Assembly: GCA_964436125.1 (NCBI GenBank) | Contig: CAYTBT010000023.1 | Location: 1-50,159 of the forward strand | Direction: 5' to 3' | DNA from: CAYRFF01 sp964436125 | GTDB lineage: Bacteria; Bacteroidota; Bacteroidia; Chitinophagales; Saprospiraceae | Length of the DNA: 50,159 nucleotides | Shown here: piece after piece, positions 1 through 8,464 of the stretch | How the letters are laid out: each line of letters starts with the position of its first letter | How positions within the stretch are numbered: the first letter of the stretch is position 1 | Position numbers and translations under genes: made by a program | Notes under the pieces: model-generated | The model's database searches: none | What the model was told of the DNA's origin: nothing | The model's input: only the letters and a program-made list of their open reading frames with translations

Positions 1-5
1 TATAA

Positions 6-3000
6 ATGTGGAAAGCTGTCATTTTCAATTCCACACGTTTTATCATAGACCCATATTTTTATGATAGCAGGGGAAGATTACGGCAAAAGTTATCTCAAAA
101 TGGAAGAGTTATTCAAGCATACCAGTATTCTTACGGATCCGGTAATAATACTATTACTTCAATCACTAAATATGCTGATGCTACACCATCGATTGCTATT
201 AAACAATATTTTGATGGCTTTGGAAAGAAAACTGTATTAAAACGATTGACAGATAATAAGATATTAAAAACAATTGAATATGATGGGATGTTCCGTCCGG
301 TTAAAATTACAACTTTGTCGGGTGGTGAAAGTAATATATTTTATGAATCATCCCCTTTAAATCGTAAAAAAAGAACCGTTGATGCCGTAAATAATGAGAC
401 TATATTTACCTATGGCGTTAATATGATTGGTCAATCCGGGTTTACTTGTTTAGAAGTTGAGGATGCAAATGGCGCAAAACAAACAACATGCAAGAGCAGC
501 ATAGGCAATATAGTTGCAAAAGAAAGTGGCGAAGGTAACATTACATCATGGAATTATGACGCCTATAATCGTGTACAGCAAATAATAACACCGGAAGGTC
601 GAGTATATGACTATACATATAATAAAATGGATAAGTTGAGAACTGAAAAAATACCAGGGCAATCGACAAACTATACGTATTGGTATGATGATTTTGGGCG
701 AAAAGTAATTGTACAAGACCCCAATGGAAATATTATCATCAATGCTTATGATAATTTGGATCGATTAACAGGAACTTATAAAGTAAGTGATATTTCAAGT
801 GTTCAACAGCAAAAAATAATCGATAATCAACTCGTAGATAATCTTTATTTGCAGTCTGAAATGCTAACGAAATTTACCTATGAAGGAGATAAAACATTTG
901 TAGATATGTCCAAGATTAAGTTATTACCTTTTGATGATAATTTAGGCTTTTTACAGAAAGATTTTAAGAATGATGATTTAGGCCGACCAATAACCATAAC
1001 TAATACTTTCCCTAATATAAATATTGAGGAAAAAGTTGATATGAATTATAATGATGCAGGCAGAGTAATTAAAATGCAAGATTCATTATCATATAAAGGA
1101 TCTGTTAGTATGGCTGAATTTTTCACTGATTACGATTTTTTACAACGTCCTGTCAAAAGATATATCAAGTATGATAATGGGGATAAAAAAGCAGTGAAAG
1201 GTTATAGTTATTCTGAAAATGATAGATTAGAAGCCGAGTTTACGGGCTATACAACTTCAGGATTTTTACAAGCTCAGGATTTCACTTATGATTCAACCGG
1301 AAGATTACTAACAATTAATGAGTTAAAAGAAACTTCATGTCAATTACCTCAGTCTAATTGTGATTTTCACTTTAATAAGGAATTTTTTACAGAATTTGCA
1401 TATTGTATTGCCGGGATATCGATAGATGGTACTGCTGTTTTGTTTACGAATAATTTTGAAGTCACAGATCTTTATATTGATCCCGCTAATCAATTAAAAG
1501 AATCAATTAACAATGCCCTAGTTAATCTAGGGATTGAATTTAATTTCATCGATGTACACTATGATCAAGGTACAGCACCATATGGGTTGTTTGTAGTTAA
1601 CACAACTATTCTTAGTATAAGTATTGATGGATTAAGTGCTGCAGATGTAAAACTTATATTATGCGATGGAAGTATGCGTATAATGGATAGAACAAATTGT
1701 TGTCAGGATCTCGAATATATTGATCCTGAAGATTTTAGTAATGGGATGTTTTCTTTAAATCAGGATTTATATGCACAAAAATTAAGATATGATGGATTGA
1801 ACATAGACAAGATAACATATGCCAATGGTTGCGAACTTGGCTTATTAAGCATGGAATTCACATATGACCTTGATCATCGTCTAAACTCAATGATGAGTTC
1901 TATTGCAGGGTTGCCGGTAAGTAAGCCTTATTCTGCTAGTTATACTTATAATACAGACGGGGATATAATGAGTTTAATGAGAACCGGTCTTATCAGTACA
2001 TCCCCCAGCGGAAATGTTTACGGAATGATTGACTTATTAAATTATACGTATGGACAAGGACGCCTTACAGGTATTGCGGATAATGCATCGGGTCCCGGAC
2101 AAGCAAAAGGTTTCCCGGTAACGACAACCCAATTTACGTACGATAATAATGGGAACACTGTAGTAGAAAATGGCAGGAAAATGACATATGCATATAATCT
2201 GCTGAACTTACCATCCTTGATGAAGAAAAATGGCTCGTATGCAACAGATATAATTTATACAGCGGCAGGGAAAAAATACAAGACCGTAGAAAATGGCAAA
2301 GCAAGATATTATATCGGAATATATGAGGTTTATGATGACACCTTGGAGAAAGTAAAGTTTACTGATGGATATATTTATATTGAAAATGCAGATAGCCTGC
2401 GATACCGTTATCGTTTGCAAGATCACCTGGGGAATACGGTGGTATTCTTTGAGGACTTGAATGGTGATGGAAAGATTGATAATGAACCGGCAGGGAATTT
2501 CCTACCCGGTACAGAAACGGAGATAATACGCAGGACATTATACTATCCATTTGGATTGGAGCTGGACGGACTATGGGATATAACTGCATCTTATGATCTC
2601 GGTACAGAATACACGTACAACGGAAAAGAACAAGTCAAGCACCTGTACGACTACGGCACACGATATTATATGCCGGAAATCGGGAGATGGTTGACGGTCG
2701 ATCCGCTGGCGGGAAAATATCCCGGCTGGTCGCCGTATAATTACGTTCTGGGGAATCCGGTTAGATTCATCGACCCCGATGGCAGAATGGCGGTTGATGC
2801 TTTGGAGGATAATCCTGTGTTTGGCTCTGACGGTTCTTATAGAGGAACAACCAATGAAGGTTACACAGGCGAAGTGATAATCTATGACGGTGATGTTGAT
2901 TTTAGTAAAATGAGTGCAAGCGATTTACTTGCCACTAAAGGGGCTGATACTTATGATAACCAAAGGGGAAGTTTGTCGGGAGATGCCAAGTCAAATATTT

Positions 3001-3455
3001 GGACACATATTGCTTCTCAATTGGAAGGACAGCAGATTTATGATGAAACTTTTAGTATGAGTAGTATTGAAGGCTCAAAAATTTATCACGATGCTTCTGA
3101 TGGAGGCAGTTGGAACTCAAGACCCAAAAGTATGTATAGTGGTTGGAATGATAGAATTACAGGGACAGATAAATACACATATTCTACCACCGTAGAAAAC
3201 ATTCAATCTTCTATCGTAGTTCACGAATGGTATTCACATATAAAGAAAGGGCAGGGAAATTTTCCACACCTAAAATCACATAGATTAGCATACAAAAATG
3301 TAATCAACTTTAAATCACTTTGGAATAACACAACAGACGACTATAAGGGATTTAATATGAGAACGCTATTGAAATACACTGAATCTGAAACAGGTCGAAC
3401 TAAAGTTGACCCGTTGTATCGAAACCTTTACAATAAATATAAGGACAAATGGTAA
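6..3455 (+). CDS. Large Rhs/YD-repeat protein with C-terminal toxin domain, N-terminally incomplete
   Basis: This is a Bacteroidota Rhs-family polymorphic toxin of 1149 residues. YD-type repeats (for example YDNLDRLTG, YDSTGRLL, YNYNNNGN-like blocks) fill most of residues 15-870. They are interrupted at about 460-600 by a segment without YD repeats. The Rhs core signature (YDYGTRYY..IGRWLTVDPL, then NPVRFIDPDGR) spans about 881-927, and the remaining ~220 residues are the variable toxin tip. The tip holds HEWYSH at 1073-1078 with further His at 1088 and 1092. This HExxxH spacing is not the classical HExxH, so metal binding is only a guess. An in-frame TAA at 3-5 lies directly before the ATG, and there is no signal peptide, so the usual N-terminal secretion and encapsulation part is missing or frame-separated upstream. 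The lipoprotein gene that follows is its likely immunity partner. Confidence 0.85.
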   Translation: MWKAVIFNSTRFIIDPYFYDSRGRLRQKLSQNGRVIQAYQYSYGSGNNTITSITKYADATPSIAIKQYFDGFGKKTVLKRLTDNKILKTIEYDGMFRPVKITTLSGGESNIFYESSPLNRKKRTVDAVNNETIFTYGVNMIGQSGFTCLEVEDANGAKQTTCKSSIGNIVAKESGEGNITSWNYDAYNRVQQIITPEGRVYDYTYNKMDKLRTEKIPGQSTNYTYWYDDFGRKVIVQDPNGNIIINAYDNLDRLTGTYKVSDISSVQQQKIIDNQLVDNLYLQSEMLTKFTYEGDKTFVDMSKIKLLPFDDNLGFLQKDFKNDDLGRPITITNTFPNINIEEKVDMNYNDAGRVIKMQDSLSYKGSVSMAEFFTDYDFLQRPVKRYIKYDNGDKKAVKGYSYSENDRLEAEFTGYTTSGFLQAQDFTYDSTGRLLTINELKETSCQLPQSNCDFHFNKEFFTEFAYCIAGISIDGTAVLFTNNFEVTDLYIDPANQLKESINNALVNLGIEFNFIDVHYDQGTAPYGLFVVNTTILSISIDGLSAADVKLILCDGSMRIMDRTNCCQDLEYIDPEDFSNGMFSLNQDLYAQKLRYDGLNIDKITYANGCELGLLSMEFTYDLDHRLNSMMSSIAGLPVSKPYSASYTYNTDGDIMSLMRTGLISTSPSGNVYGMIDLLNYTYGQGRLTGIADNASGPGQAKGFPVTTTQFTYDNNGNTVVENGRKMTYAYNLLNLPSLMKKNGSYATDIIYTAAGKKYKTVENGKARYYIGIYEVYDDTLEKVKFTDGYIYIENADSLRYRYRLQDHLGNTVVFFEDLNGDGKIDNEPAGNFLPGTETEIIRRTLYYPFGLELDGLWDITASYDLGTEYTYNGKEQVKHLYDYGTRYYMPEIGRWLTVDPLAGKYPGWSPYNYVLGNPVRFIDPDGRMAVDALEDNPVFGSDGSYRGTTNEGYTGEVIIYDGDVDFSKMSASDLLATKGADTYDNQRGSLSGDAKSNIWTHIASQLEGQQIYDETFSMSSIEGSKIYHDASDGGSWNSRPKSMYSGWNDRITGTDKYTYSTTVENIQSSIVVHEWYSHIKKGQGNFPHLKSHRLAYKNVINFKSLWNNTTDDYKGFNMRTLLKYTESETGRTKVDPLYRNLYNKYKDKW

Positions 3456-3463
3456 TTAGGTTT

Positions 3464-3943
3464 ATGAATACATTATTGATAATAGCATTGTCTTTTACTA
3501 TTTCTTGTAATCAATCTACAAGTAAAGAGAAAACATCCTTAAATATGGTTGAGTCAGAACAGGGAATCCAAAGTAAAATAGATAGTATAGTTGTGAAGTA
3601 TTGGAAAAGCACAGAAGCTAACGAATATGTTTTTTACTATTCAGATGAAGCATTGCAGATTAAAAGCAAATATTTCGGCATAAATAAAAGTATTGGAGAT
3701 AAACACATAAAGCAAAAATTTCTAAATTTTGTAAATGGTCTATATATCGAAGAAAATACGATTGTTTTGTCAAAAAAAGTAGAGCCTGCACCAGTTTCGG
3801 ATTACCCAATAATAGAAGCTGTCGGATTTTTAGGAAATAGAAAAATATTTAAAGAAGAAACTATCTTGTACAGTAATATAGAATTTAACCCAAAGTTTTT
3901 AGAGTTCTACGAATTTTTGGACAGTTTGGTCAAAGATAAATAA
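3464..3943 (+). CDS. Putative lipoprotein immunity protein for the 6-3455 Rhs tip
   Basis: This is a small protein of 159 residues with a lipoprotein signal (MNTLLIIALSFTISC, Cys then Asn). I chose the ATG at 3464 because it places the signal peptide at the N-terminus. The longer frame from ATG 3449 would overlap the toxin stop by 7 bases and adds five residues before the signal. I recognise no named family. Its position directly behind a variable Rhs tip, followed by a strong terminator, is the standard place for a cognate immunity gene. A lipid anchor means it would neutralise the toxin in the periplasm or at a membrane face. Confidence 0.7.
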   Translation: MNTLLIIALSFTISCNQSTSKEKTSLNMVESEQGIQSKIDSIVVKYWKSTEANEYVFYYSDEALQIKSKYFGINKSIGDKHIKQKFLNFVNGLYIEENTIVLSKKVEPAPVSDYPIIEAVGFLGNRKIFKEETILYSNIEFNPKFLEFYEFLDSLVKDK

Positions 3944-3952
3944 AGCCATACC

Positions 3953-3988
3953 AAAACAAGCCTTGCGGTTCGGCAAGGCTTGTTTTTT
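3953..3988 (+). terminator. Strong rho-independent terminator after the first toxin/immunity pair
   Basis: A perfect 14-bp stem (AAAACAAGCCTTGC / GCAAGGCTTGTTTT) with a GGTTCG loop ends in a run of six T. It lies 10 bases after the immunity stop codon. It shows that the first module is a complete transcription unit and that the modules behind it need other promoters or are silent. Confidence 0.9.
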
Positions 3989-3989
3989 G

Positions 3990-4613
3990 CCTTTTCCATT
4001 CGTTTCTGCTCTCAAAAATGGGTCAAATCAAAAAGTTATCAACATTTACCCAAATCAGCCGTAAACCCTTTCCCTGCCTTGCTTTCTGCTTTTTTTCTTT
4101 CTTTTTCCCTTTGCCTCAACCCGCCCGAAGGATTAGATTTAGGATGGGTGCCAAAGGGAGCAGGCCGGTGCTATCATTGAAAAAAATAGTGAAAGGGTCC
4201 TCGAGAGACAATCAGCAATTAGCTGTTGAGATGAAAGCACAAGTGCAACATCATCCGATTTAAAAAGTCGAGGTATGTAGTGTGAATCCTCATAGTTGTA
4301 AAGTAGCCAAATTGTGAAATCAGAACGATTAAGTACAAGCTATAGGGGAAGTTTCCACAGAAATAGTCCGTCCATCGAGCGAAATTGCGGTTCCGAAGAT
4401 GGTCAGAAAGAAAGAATAGGAATAAAAGAAGAATTGGCAATCATGATGGAATAATTATCTAAGCATCAAGGAACAAAAGGATGAAGCGGTAAGATGGATC
4501 GGCGGTTTTGCGCAGCAAAAATTTCATTGGAAACTTCCTAGATTTTTGTGCCACTTTTTATCTACCCCGTGAAATGGCTCCGCCAAAACCGAAGGTTTTA
4601 TTTCACAGGGTAA
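3990..4613. other. Intergenic spacer between module 1 and module 2
   Basis: I see no convincing gene here. Short open frames exist but show no family features. Near its 3' end an imperfect inverted repeat (TACCCCGTGAAAT at 4563-4575 with ATTTCACAGGGTA at 4600-4612) encloses a small AAAACC-gaa-GGTTTT hairpin, directly before the next Rhs fragment. This could be an element boundary or a structured leader. Confidence 0.5.
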
Positions 4614-5627
4614 ATGAATAAGTGGCGAAAAAAAATAAAGGAAAGTGCTACCATTGAAAAACGAGAATGCTCCAATTTCAAGGTTATAATTTTTTCCTTA
4701 TCTTCCCCACACATAATGACTGAAGATATCTTCTCATACACGGATAATGGACATTTTACCTTGAACTATTCCGCCTTGTACAATCCCGAAAATGAATACA
4801 CGTACAACGGAAAAGAACAAGTCAAGCACCTGTACGACTACGGTGCCCGATACTATGATGCGAGCATCGGGAGGTGGTTGAGCGTGGATCCGCTGGCGGG
4901 GAAATATCCCGGCTGGTCGCCGTTTAATTACGTTCTGGGGAATCCGGTGATGTTGGTTGATCCGACGGGGATGGCGCCGGATGATTGGGTAAAAAATAAA
5001 AAAACAGGAGAATATATATGGTTGAATAATGTTACGTCTTCATCAGATATCGATTTACCGAAAAATTATGAATATATTGGCTCTACTGCAAGTGATATTC
5101 TAAACGATTTAAATCTTAATTCTAGTTTTCCAGTAAAATCTTCTAATAGAATTGGGTATGTAACTGGTAATGTAGGACGTAGCTATGGAACAAGTCAGCT
5201 GATTAATGTCCGAGCAAGAAGCTATATACAAATTTCTGCAAATGTTAGTATTAATATTTCTAAGAATACCATAATTAAAACCTTTGAGGGGATTGATATC
5301 ACAGCTACTGTAGGAAGTTCAAGTTCTGAAGTTAACGGCTCTTTAATATCATATTCTAGTCTATTTGTAAAATATGGAGGCAGAAATTACACTTCTGGAT
5401 TGAGACCGCCTAGTGGTACTTATTTTAAACGTGCAGGTACAAATCTTAAAATGGGAACTATTTCAATTCCTGCAACTAATCTAAATCCCAGTAAAAACCT
5501 TACAGAAATTAGAGTTAATGGAGGTTGGTGGGTAAAAAAACATGCTGGTAGAACACCTGTAATATATCACCTTGTCTATCCTTATCCGCAAACATTTACT
5601 CATACTTGGAACCCTCATGATAATTAA
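4614..5627 (+). CDS. Orphan Rhs core fragment with variable C-terminal domain (module 2)
   Basis: This frame of 337 residues has about 60 residues of non-homologous start, then the Rhs core end (EYTYNGKEQ at about 61, YDYGARYYDASIGRWLSVDPL, NPVMLVDPTGM) and a ~215-residue variable tip. The DNA from 4794 repeats the sequence at 2607 almost exactly over about 50 bases, which marks the module edge. The tip starts with a linker (WVKNKKTGEYIWLNN) that is common in Bacteroidota Rhs proteins. The rest is rich in Ser, Thr and Ile, and I do not recognise a catalytic family. There is no signal peptide and no YD repeat body, so this is a displaced tip that would become active only if recombined onto a full Rhs gene. 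The ATG at 4614 may not be a real start. Confidence 0.7.
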   Translation: MNKWRKKIKESATIEKRECSNFKVIIFSLSSPHIMTEDIFSYTDNGHFTLNYSALYNPENEYTYNGKEQVKHLYDYGARYYDASIGRWLSVDPLAGKYPGWSPFNYVLGNPVMLVDPTGMAPDDWVKNKKTGEYIWLNNVTSSSDIDLPKNYEYIGSTASDILNDLNLNSSFPVKSSNRIGYVTGNVGRSYGTSQLINVRARSYIQISANVSINISKNTIIKTFEGIDITATVGSSSSEVNGSLISYSSLFVKYGGRNYTSGLRPPSGTYFKRAGTNLKMGTISIPATNLNPSKNLTEIRVNGGWWVKKHAGRTPVIYHLVYPYPQTFTHTWNPHDN

Positions 5628-5641
5628 TTTAAATCAAAGCA

Positions 5642-6244
5642 ATGAAAACAACGATTTTCTTTCTCAGTTTATTTACTTTATTTATTGCCTGTGAGAGCAC
5701 AGTGAATAAACAAGAATGTAAGGAAACCTATTCAACTGCCTCAATGCTTTTGGACAAATTCTACTTAAATGGCCAAGAAAAGTATCTGCATTTTGCCCTA
5801 CAACATATTAATAATGTATTTGATAACTGTCCACGTCTCAGAATGAAATATGTTGACTTGAAAGTAAAGATATTGATATTGACGAGAAACTATAAGGCTG
5901 GGTATCAATTTATTAAATCTTTGATAATCGAAGACTTTGATAAACCCTATAAAAAGTTGCTTTTTTTGAATACATTCAAAGCATTGTTAGAAGAAAAACA
6001 GGGAGATATTAAGAAAAGAAACAAATATCTTAAAGTAGCATGCACTGATATTAAGAACTACATTTCCAAGAATCCCATGGACAAAGAAGCAATAGCTGAT
6101 TTATTTTACACAGAAGTTAGATTTAAATCCCTAGACCAAGTAATTATTGAAATCAACTTAATGCAGAAGAATTATAAATTCGACAATGAATTTTTTAATA
6201 GTCTAAGGGAAACATTAAAAAGCATTCCTGAACATATGAAATAG
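5642..6244 (+). CDS. TPR-like lipoprotein, putative immunity protein of module 2
   Basis: This 200-residue protein has a lipoprotein signal peptide (FTLFIAC, Cys17), followed by an all-helical region that looks like degenerate tetratricopeptide repeats (alternating Tyr/Leu/Ala positions, repeated KYL..A blocks). It starts 14 bases after the orphan Rhs tip. The role as immunity protein is inferred from position. The lipid anchor implies action outside the cytoplasm. Confidence 0.65.
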   Translation: MKTTIFFLSLFTLFIACESTVNKQECKETYSTASMLLDKFYLNGQEKYLHFALQHINNVFDNCPRLRMKYVDLKVKILILTRNYKAGYQFIKSLIIEDFDKPYKKLLFLNTFKALLEEKQGDIKKRNKYLKVACTDIKNYISKNPMDKEAIADLFYTEVRFKSLDQVIIEINLMQKNYKFDNEFFNSLRETLKSIPEHMK

Positions 6245-6391
6245 TCAATATTTTTATATGAAAAATCACCAAATATCCGATGATTGAGTAAAGTCTTGTG
6301 TTGACTGTCCCTACACATTGGACTAAAGCTCTGACAAACCAACTTAAAGAAGGATTTAGGGTAGCTGTAAAAAATTCACTACCTTACGCCC

Positions 6392-7126
6392 ATGTACGAC
6401 TACGGCGCACGATATTATATGCCGGAAATCGGGAGATGGTTGACGGTCGATCCACTGACGGGGAAATATCCCGGCTGGTCGCCGTATAACTACGTATTGA
6501 ATAATCCGGTGATGCTGGTTGATCCGGATGGTAGAGATGCAGTATTAGTGGTATTCCCTGACTACCAAGTTCATACTGAAACAATGTTTGGAAAATTACC
6601 TTTGGGTCACGCAGGAGTTTTATTAATTAATAATGAAACAGGATTGACTAAGTATTATGAATACGGACGTTACCCTACTCAGGACGGTACAAGAGGTATA
6701 GTAAGAAATATAACTATTTCAAATTTAGTTATTGATCCAAAAACAGGAAAGCCTACTCAAGAATCCTTAAACAAAGTCTTTTCAGAAATATCTGAGGCTT
6801 CAGGGCAAGGGGGAAGGATTCAAGGAGCATATATTGAAGGAGATTTTGATGTAATGAATGATTATGCTCAGAAAAAATTAAAAGAAAGTAATCCACAGTA
6901 TTCTGAATACAATAAAGATAGAGAGCCTTATTCATTGACAGTAAACAATTGTGGAACTTTTGCCGCTGATGTCGTAGAGCAAGATCAAAATGTTGAAGAG
7001 AAATCCCCTTGGATACTAATCCCCACACCGGACAATATAGCGGAAGAATTCCAAGATAACTTCCCCGATGTTAATTATAACCCTAACACCAATACCACTA
7101 CAAGTGAAATTTACAAAAATAATTAA
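6392..7126 (+). CDS. Orphan Rhs tip with permuted papain-like (NlpC/P60-type) cysteine hydrolase domain (module 3)
   Basis: The 244-residue frame starts inside the Rhs core (MYDYGARYY..IGRWLTVDPL), where the usual Leu codon before Tyr is replaced by ATG. After DPDGR (45-48) comes a ~195-residue tip. His73 in LGHAGVLL, Glu90 in KYYEYGRY and Cys187 in NNCGTFAADVV occur in the order His then Cys, as in permuted papain-fold enzymes (YiiX/LRAT/NlpC-P60 relatives). These cleave peptide or acyl bonds, and peptidoglycan stem peptides are a plausible target. The family assignment is by motif only. The membrane-anchored partner 5 bases downstream fits an envelope target. The start codon is doubtful, because the module has no N-terminal export signal of its own. 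Confidence 0.7.
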   Translation: MYDYGARYYMPEIGRWLTVDPLTGKYPGWSPYNYVLNNPVMLVDPDGRDAVLVVFPDYQVHTETMFGKLPLGHAGVLLINNETGLTKYYEYGRYPTQDGTRGIVRNITISNLVIDPKTGKPTQESLNKVFSEISEASGQGGRIQGAYIEGDFDVMNDYAQKKLKESNPQYSEYNKDREPYSLTVNNCGTFAADVVEQDQNVEEKSPWILIPTPDNIAEEFQDNFPDVNYNPNTNTTTSEIYKNN

Positions 7127-7131
7127 CATAA

Positions 7132-7545
7132 ATGAAAAAGAAATTATTAATTATTGTCTTAATAGTGGTCTTTTGCTTAGCTTTTTTTTGGTGGTTCTTT
7201 TCTCCCTCTTGTGTTCCCCCAAAAAAACCTGAAAATGTTCCATCTTCGGCTGTTTGGAAAGGTGGTTGTGACGGAGGTAACTGGATAGAATTAGTGTATA
7301 TTAAGAAGGGAAAAATCAGGTTTAGGATTTATAGGGATTGGAATGGAGATTTAGTTTTAGATGCTAATTTCAAATATCAAAGTTGTAATAATTTTCGATT
7401 GACTGAATTTAACTGGGAAGAAAAAATTGTAGGCTATCTAAATGAGTCAATTAACATCAAGCAAAATTCTTGCTATTTAGTCCCTGTTTATCCTGCTTAT
7501 GGTGGCGAACAATGGATAATTATTAGAGAGAAACGCAAAGAATAA
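7132..7545 (+). CDS. Membrane-anchored putative immunity protein of module 3
   Basis: This 137-residue protein has a strong N-terminal transmembrane helix (residues 4-23, LLIIVLIVVFCLAFFWWFF) followed by a compact soluble domain with several Cys (SCVPP, GGCDGG, QSCNN, NSCYL). It begins 5 bases after the cysteine-hydrolase tip. The topology predicts that the Cys-rich domain is on the periplasmic side, where disulfides can form. The immunity role is inferred from the neighbour. Confidence 0.65.
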   Translation: MKKKLLIIVLIVVFCLAFFWWFFSPSCVPPKKPENVPSSAVWKGGCDGGNWIELVYIKKGKIRFRIYRDWNGDLVLDANFKYQSCNNFRLTEFNWEEKIVGYLNESINIKQNSCYLVPVYPAYGGEQWIIIREKRKE

Positions 7546-7546
7546 T

Positions 7547-8043
7547 CATCACCATCTACAAAGAAAAGGACCTACAATAAACAACCCGAATCCTCCACAA
7601 CAGCCACAGATATATTCTATTATCGATAAGCTTATTTACTCTTATAATTCAGATCATTCTCGGCTGCAAAATGTAAAAGACGGAAGTGTAAACATTGGCT
7701 TTGATGATGCTCAGCAATCTTTTGAAAACTATGACGGTAATGGTAATCCACAATTATTAAACGGTGATGAGAATACGACAATTTCCTACAATCTCCTCAA
7801 TCTTCCTTATCAAATAACAACTAACGATACAACTGTGGAAATATATTATTCCGCAAATAGCAGTAAGCGGAAGTATAAGAATAAGGATGGAGATATACGC
7901 TTGTATATTGGCTCATTTGAACTGCTTAATGGAATGGTCGATCTCATCAAGCATAAAAATGGCTACTTGAGGCTAACCGGTGAATCAAACTACCATGCCC
8001 AATACTATATCAAGGATTATTTAGGAAATATTGTTACCTTGTT
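7547..8043 (+). pseudogene. Rhs repeat remnant interrupted by foldback element (5' half of module 4)
   Basis: The frame is open from just after the preceding immunity gene and encodes typical Rhs sequence (LIYSYNSDHSRLQNV, NYDGNGNPQLL, SYNLLNLPYQI, YYIKDYLGNIVTLF). It lacks a start in the Rhs part, since the first ATG is at 7835. At 8044 the foldback element begins and the reading frame is lost, with a stop at 8087-8089. The Rhs sequence resumes at 8271 in another frame. The uninterrupted version of the same join exists at 10058-10080. Confidence 0.85.
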
Positions 8044-8270
8044 CCCAAATCATGCATTAGAAATTGAAGATAAGCACAAAAGCCTTTGAATACAAGCACT
8101 TGCCCGGTGGAATACGACCTACGGTCGTGCCGATTCTCGGCATTCCACGGGGCTTGCTCGAATTTGGTTCTCACCGTAGTCTTACTACGATTCCGAGCCA
8201 AATTCTTGCGCGAGCCCTTGTCTTCTGTGGCTTTTGCACTTCCTTTTGCATTTCTATTGCGCGTTTTGGG
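8044..8270. mobile_element. MITE-like foldback element, copy 1 (227 bp, with Y unit)
   Basis: This non-coding element is inserted in an Rhs fragment. It begins CCCAAATCATGCATTAGAAA and ends with the inverted counterpart (TTTCTATTGCGCGTTTTGGG). It is flanked by the 5-bp direct repeat TTGTT (8039-8043 and 8271-8275). The empty site, with a single TTGTT followed by CCAAG, is present at 10070-10079. Insertion adds 232 bp and so changes the frame. Relative to copy 3 it lies in the opposite orientation and contains an extra 52-nt three-way-junction unit. It encodes no transposase, so mobilisation would have to be in trans. Confidence 0.85.
8102..8153. repeat. Y-shaped (three-way junction) repeat unit, copy 1
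   Basis: An outer stem of 11 pairs out of 12 (GCCCGGTGGAAT with ATTCCACGGGGC) encloses two abutting hairpins: ACGACC-TAC-GGTCGT (8114-8128) and GCCGA-TTC-TCGGC (8129-8141). No base is left unpaired at the junction. The same unit occurs inverted at 13376 and 13473. Confidence 0.85.
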
Positions 8271-8464
8271 TTGTTCCAAGATAAGAATGAAGACAGTAAA
8301 ATTACTTCAGAAATTGACAGTGACAATATGGCTAAAATAGAAGTCCTACAACGCATGGTCTATTATCCTTATGGTATGCAAGCACTCAGTACATTTTTTA
8401 ACAAGGAGGATTCCACCTTATCGGATACCCGATATAAATACAGCGGTAAAGAGTATAACAGCTT
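8271..8464 (+). repeat. 194-bp duplicated Rhs segment, copy A
   Basis: This stretch matches 10070-10263 with one mismatch (agacAgt versus agacGgt). It encodes the pre-core Rhs segment FQDKNED to YKYSGKEYNS. Such high identity upstream of unrelated toxin tips points to recent duplication or gene conversion. Confidence 0.9.

Noticed and set aside
4018..4263. Overlapping + strand open frames (66-81 codons) in the spacer after the first terminator
   Set aside because: The translations look like random low-complexity sequence, have no family features, and lie between a terminator and an element boundary.
8102..8153. Possible tRNA or tRNA-like gene from the multi-stem fold
   Set aside because: It has three stems with trinucleotide loops, no anticodon loop of 7, no TTCGA-type T loop and no CCA-adjacent acceptor stem. 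It is a repeat unit, not a tRNA.
8086..8340. Open frames on both strands within foldback copy 1
   Set aside because: They arise because the element is GC-rich and palindromic. The same frames recur in the other copies without a conserved start or downstream sequence.
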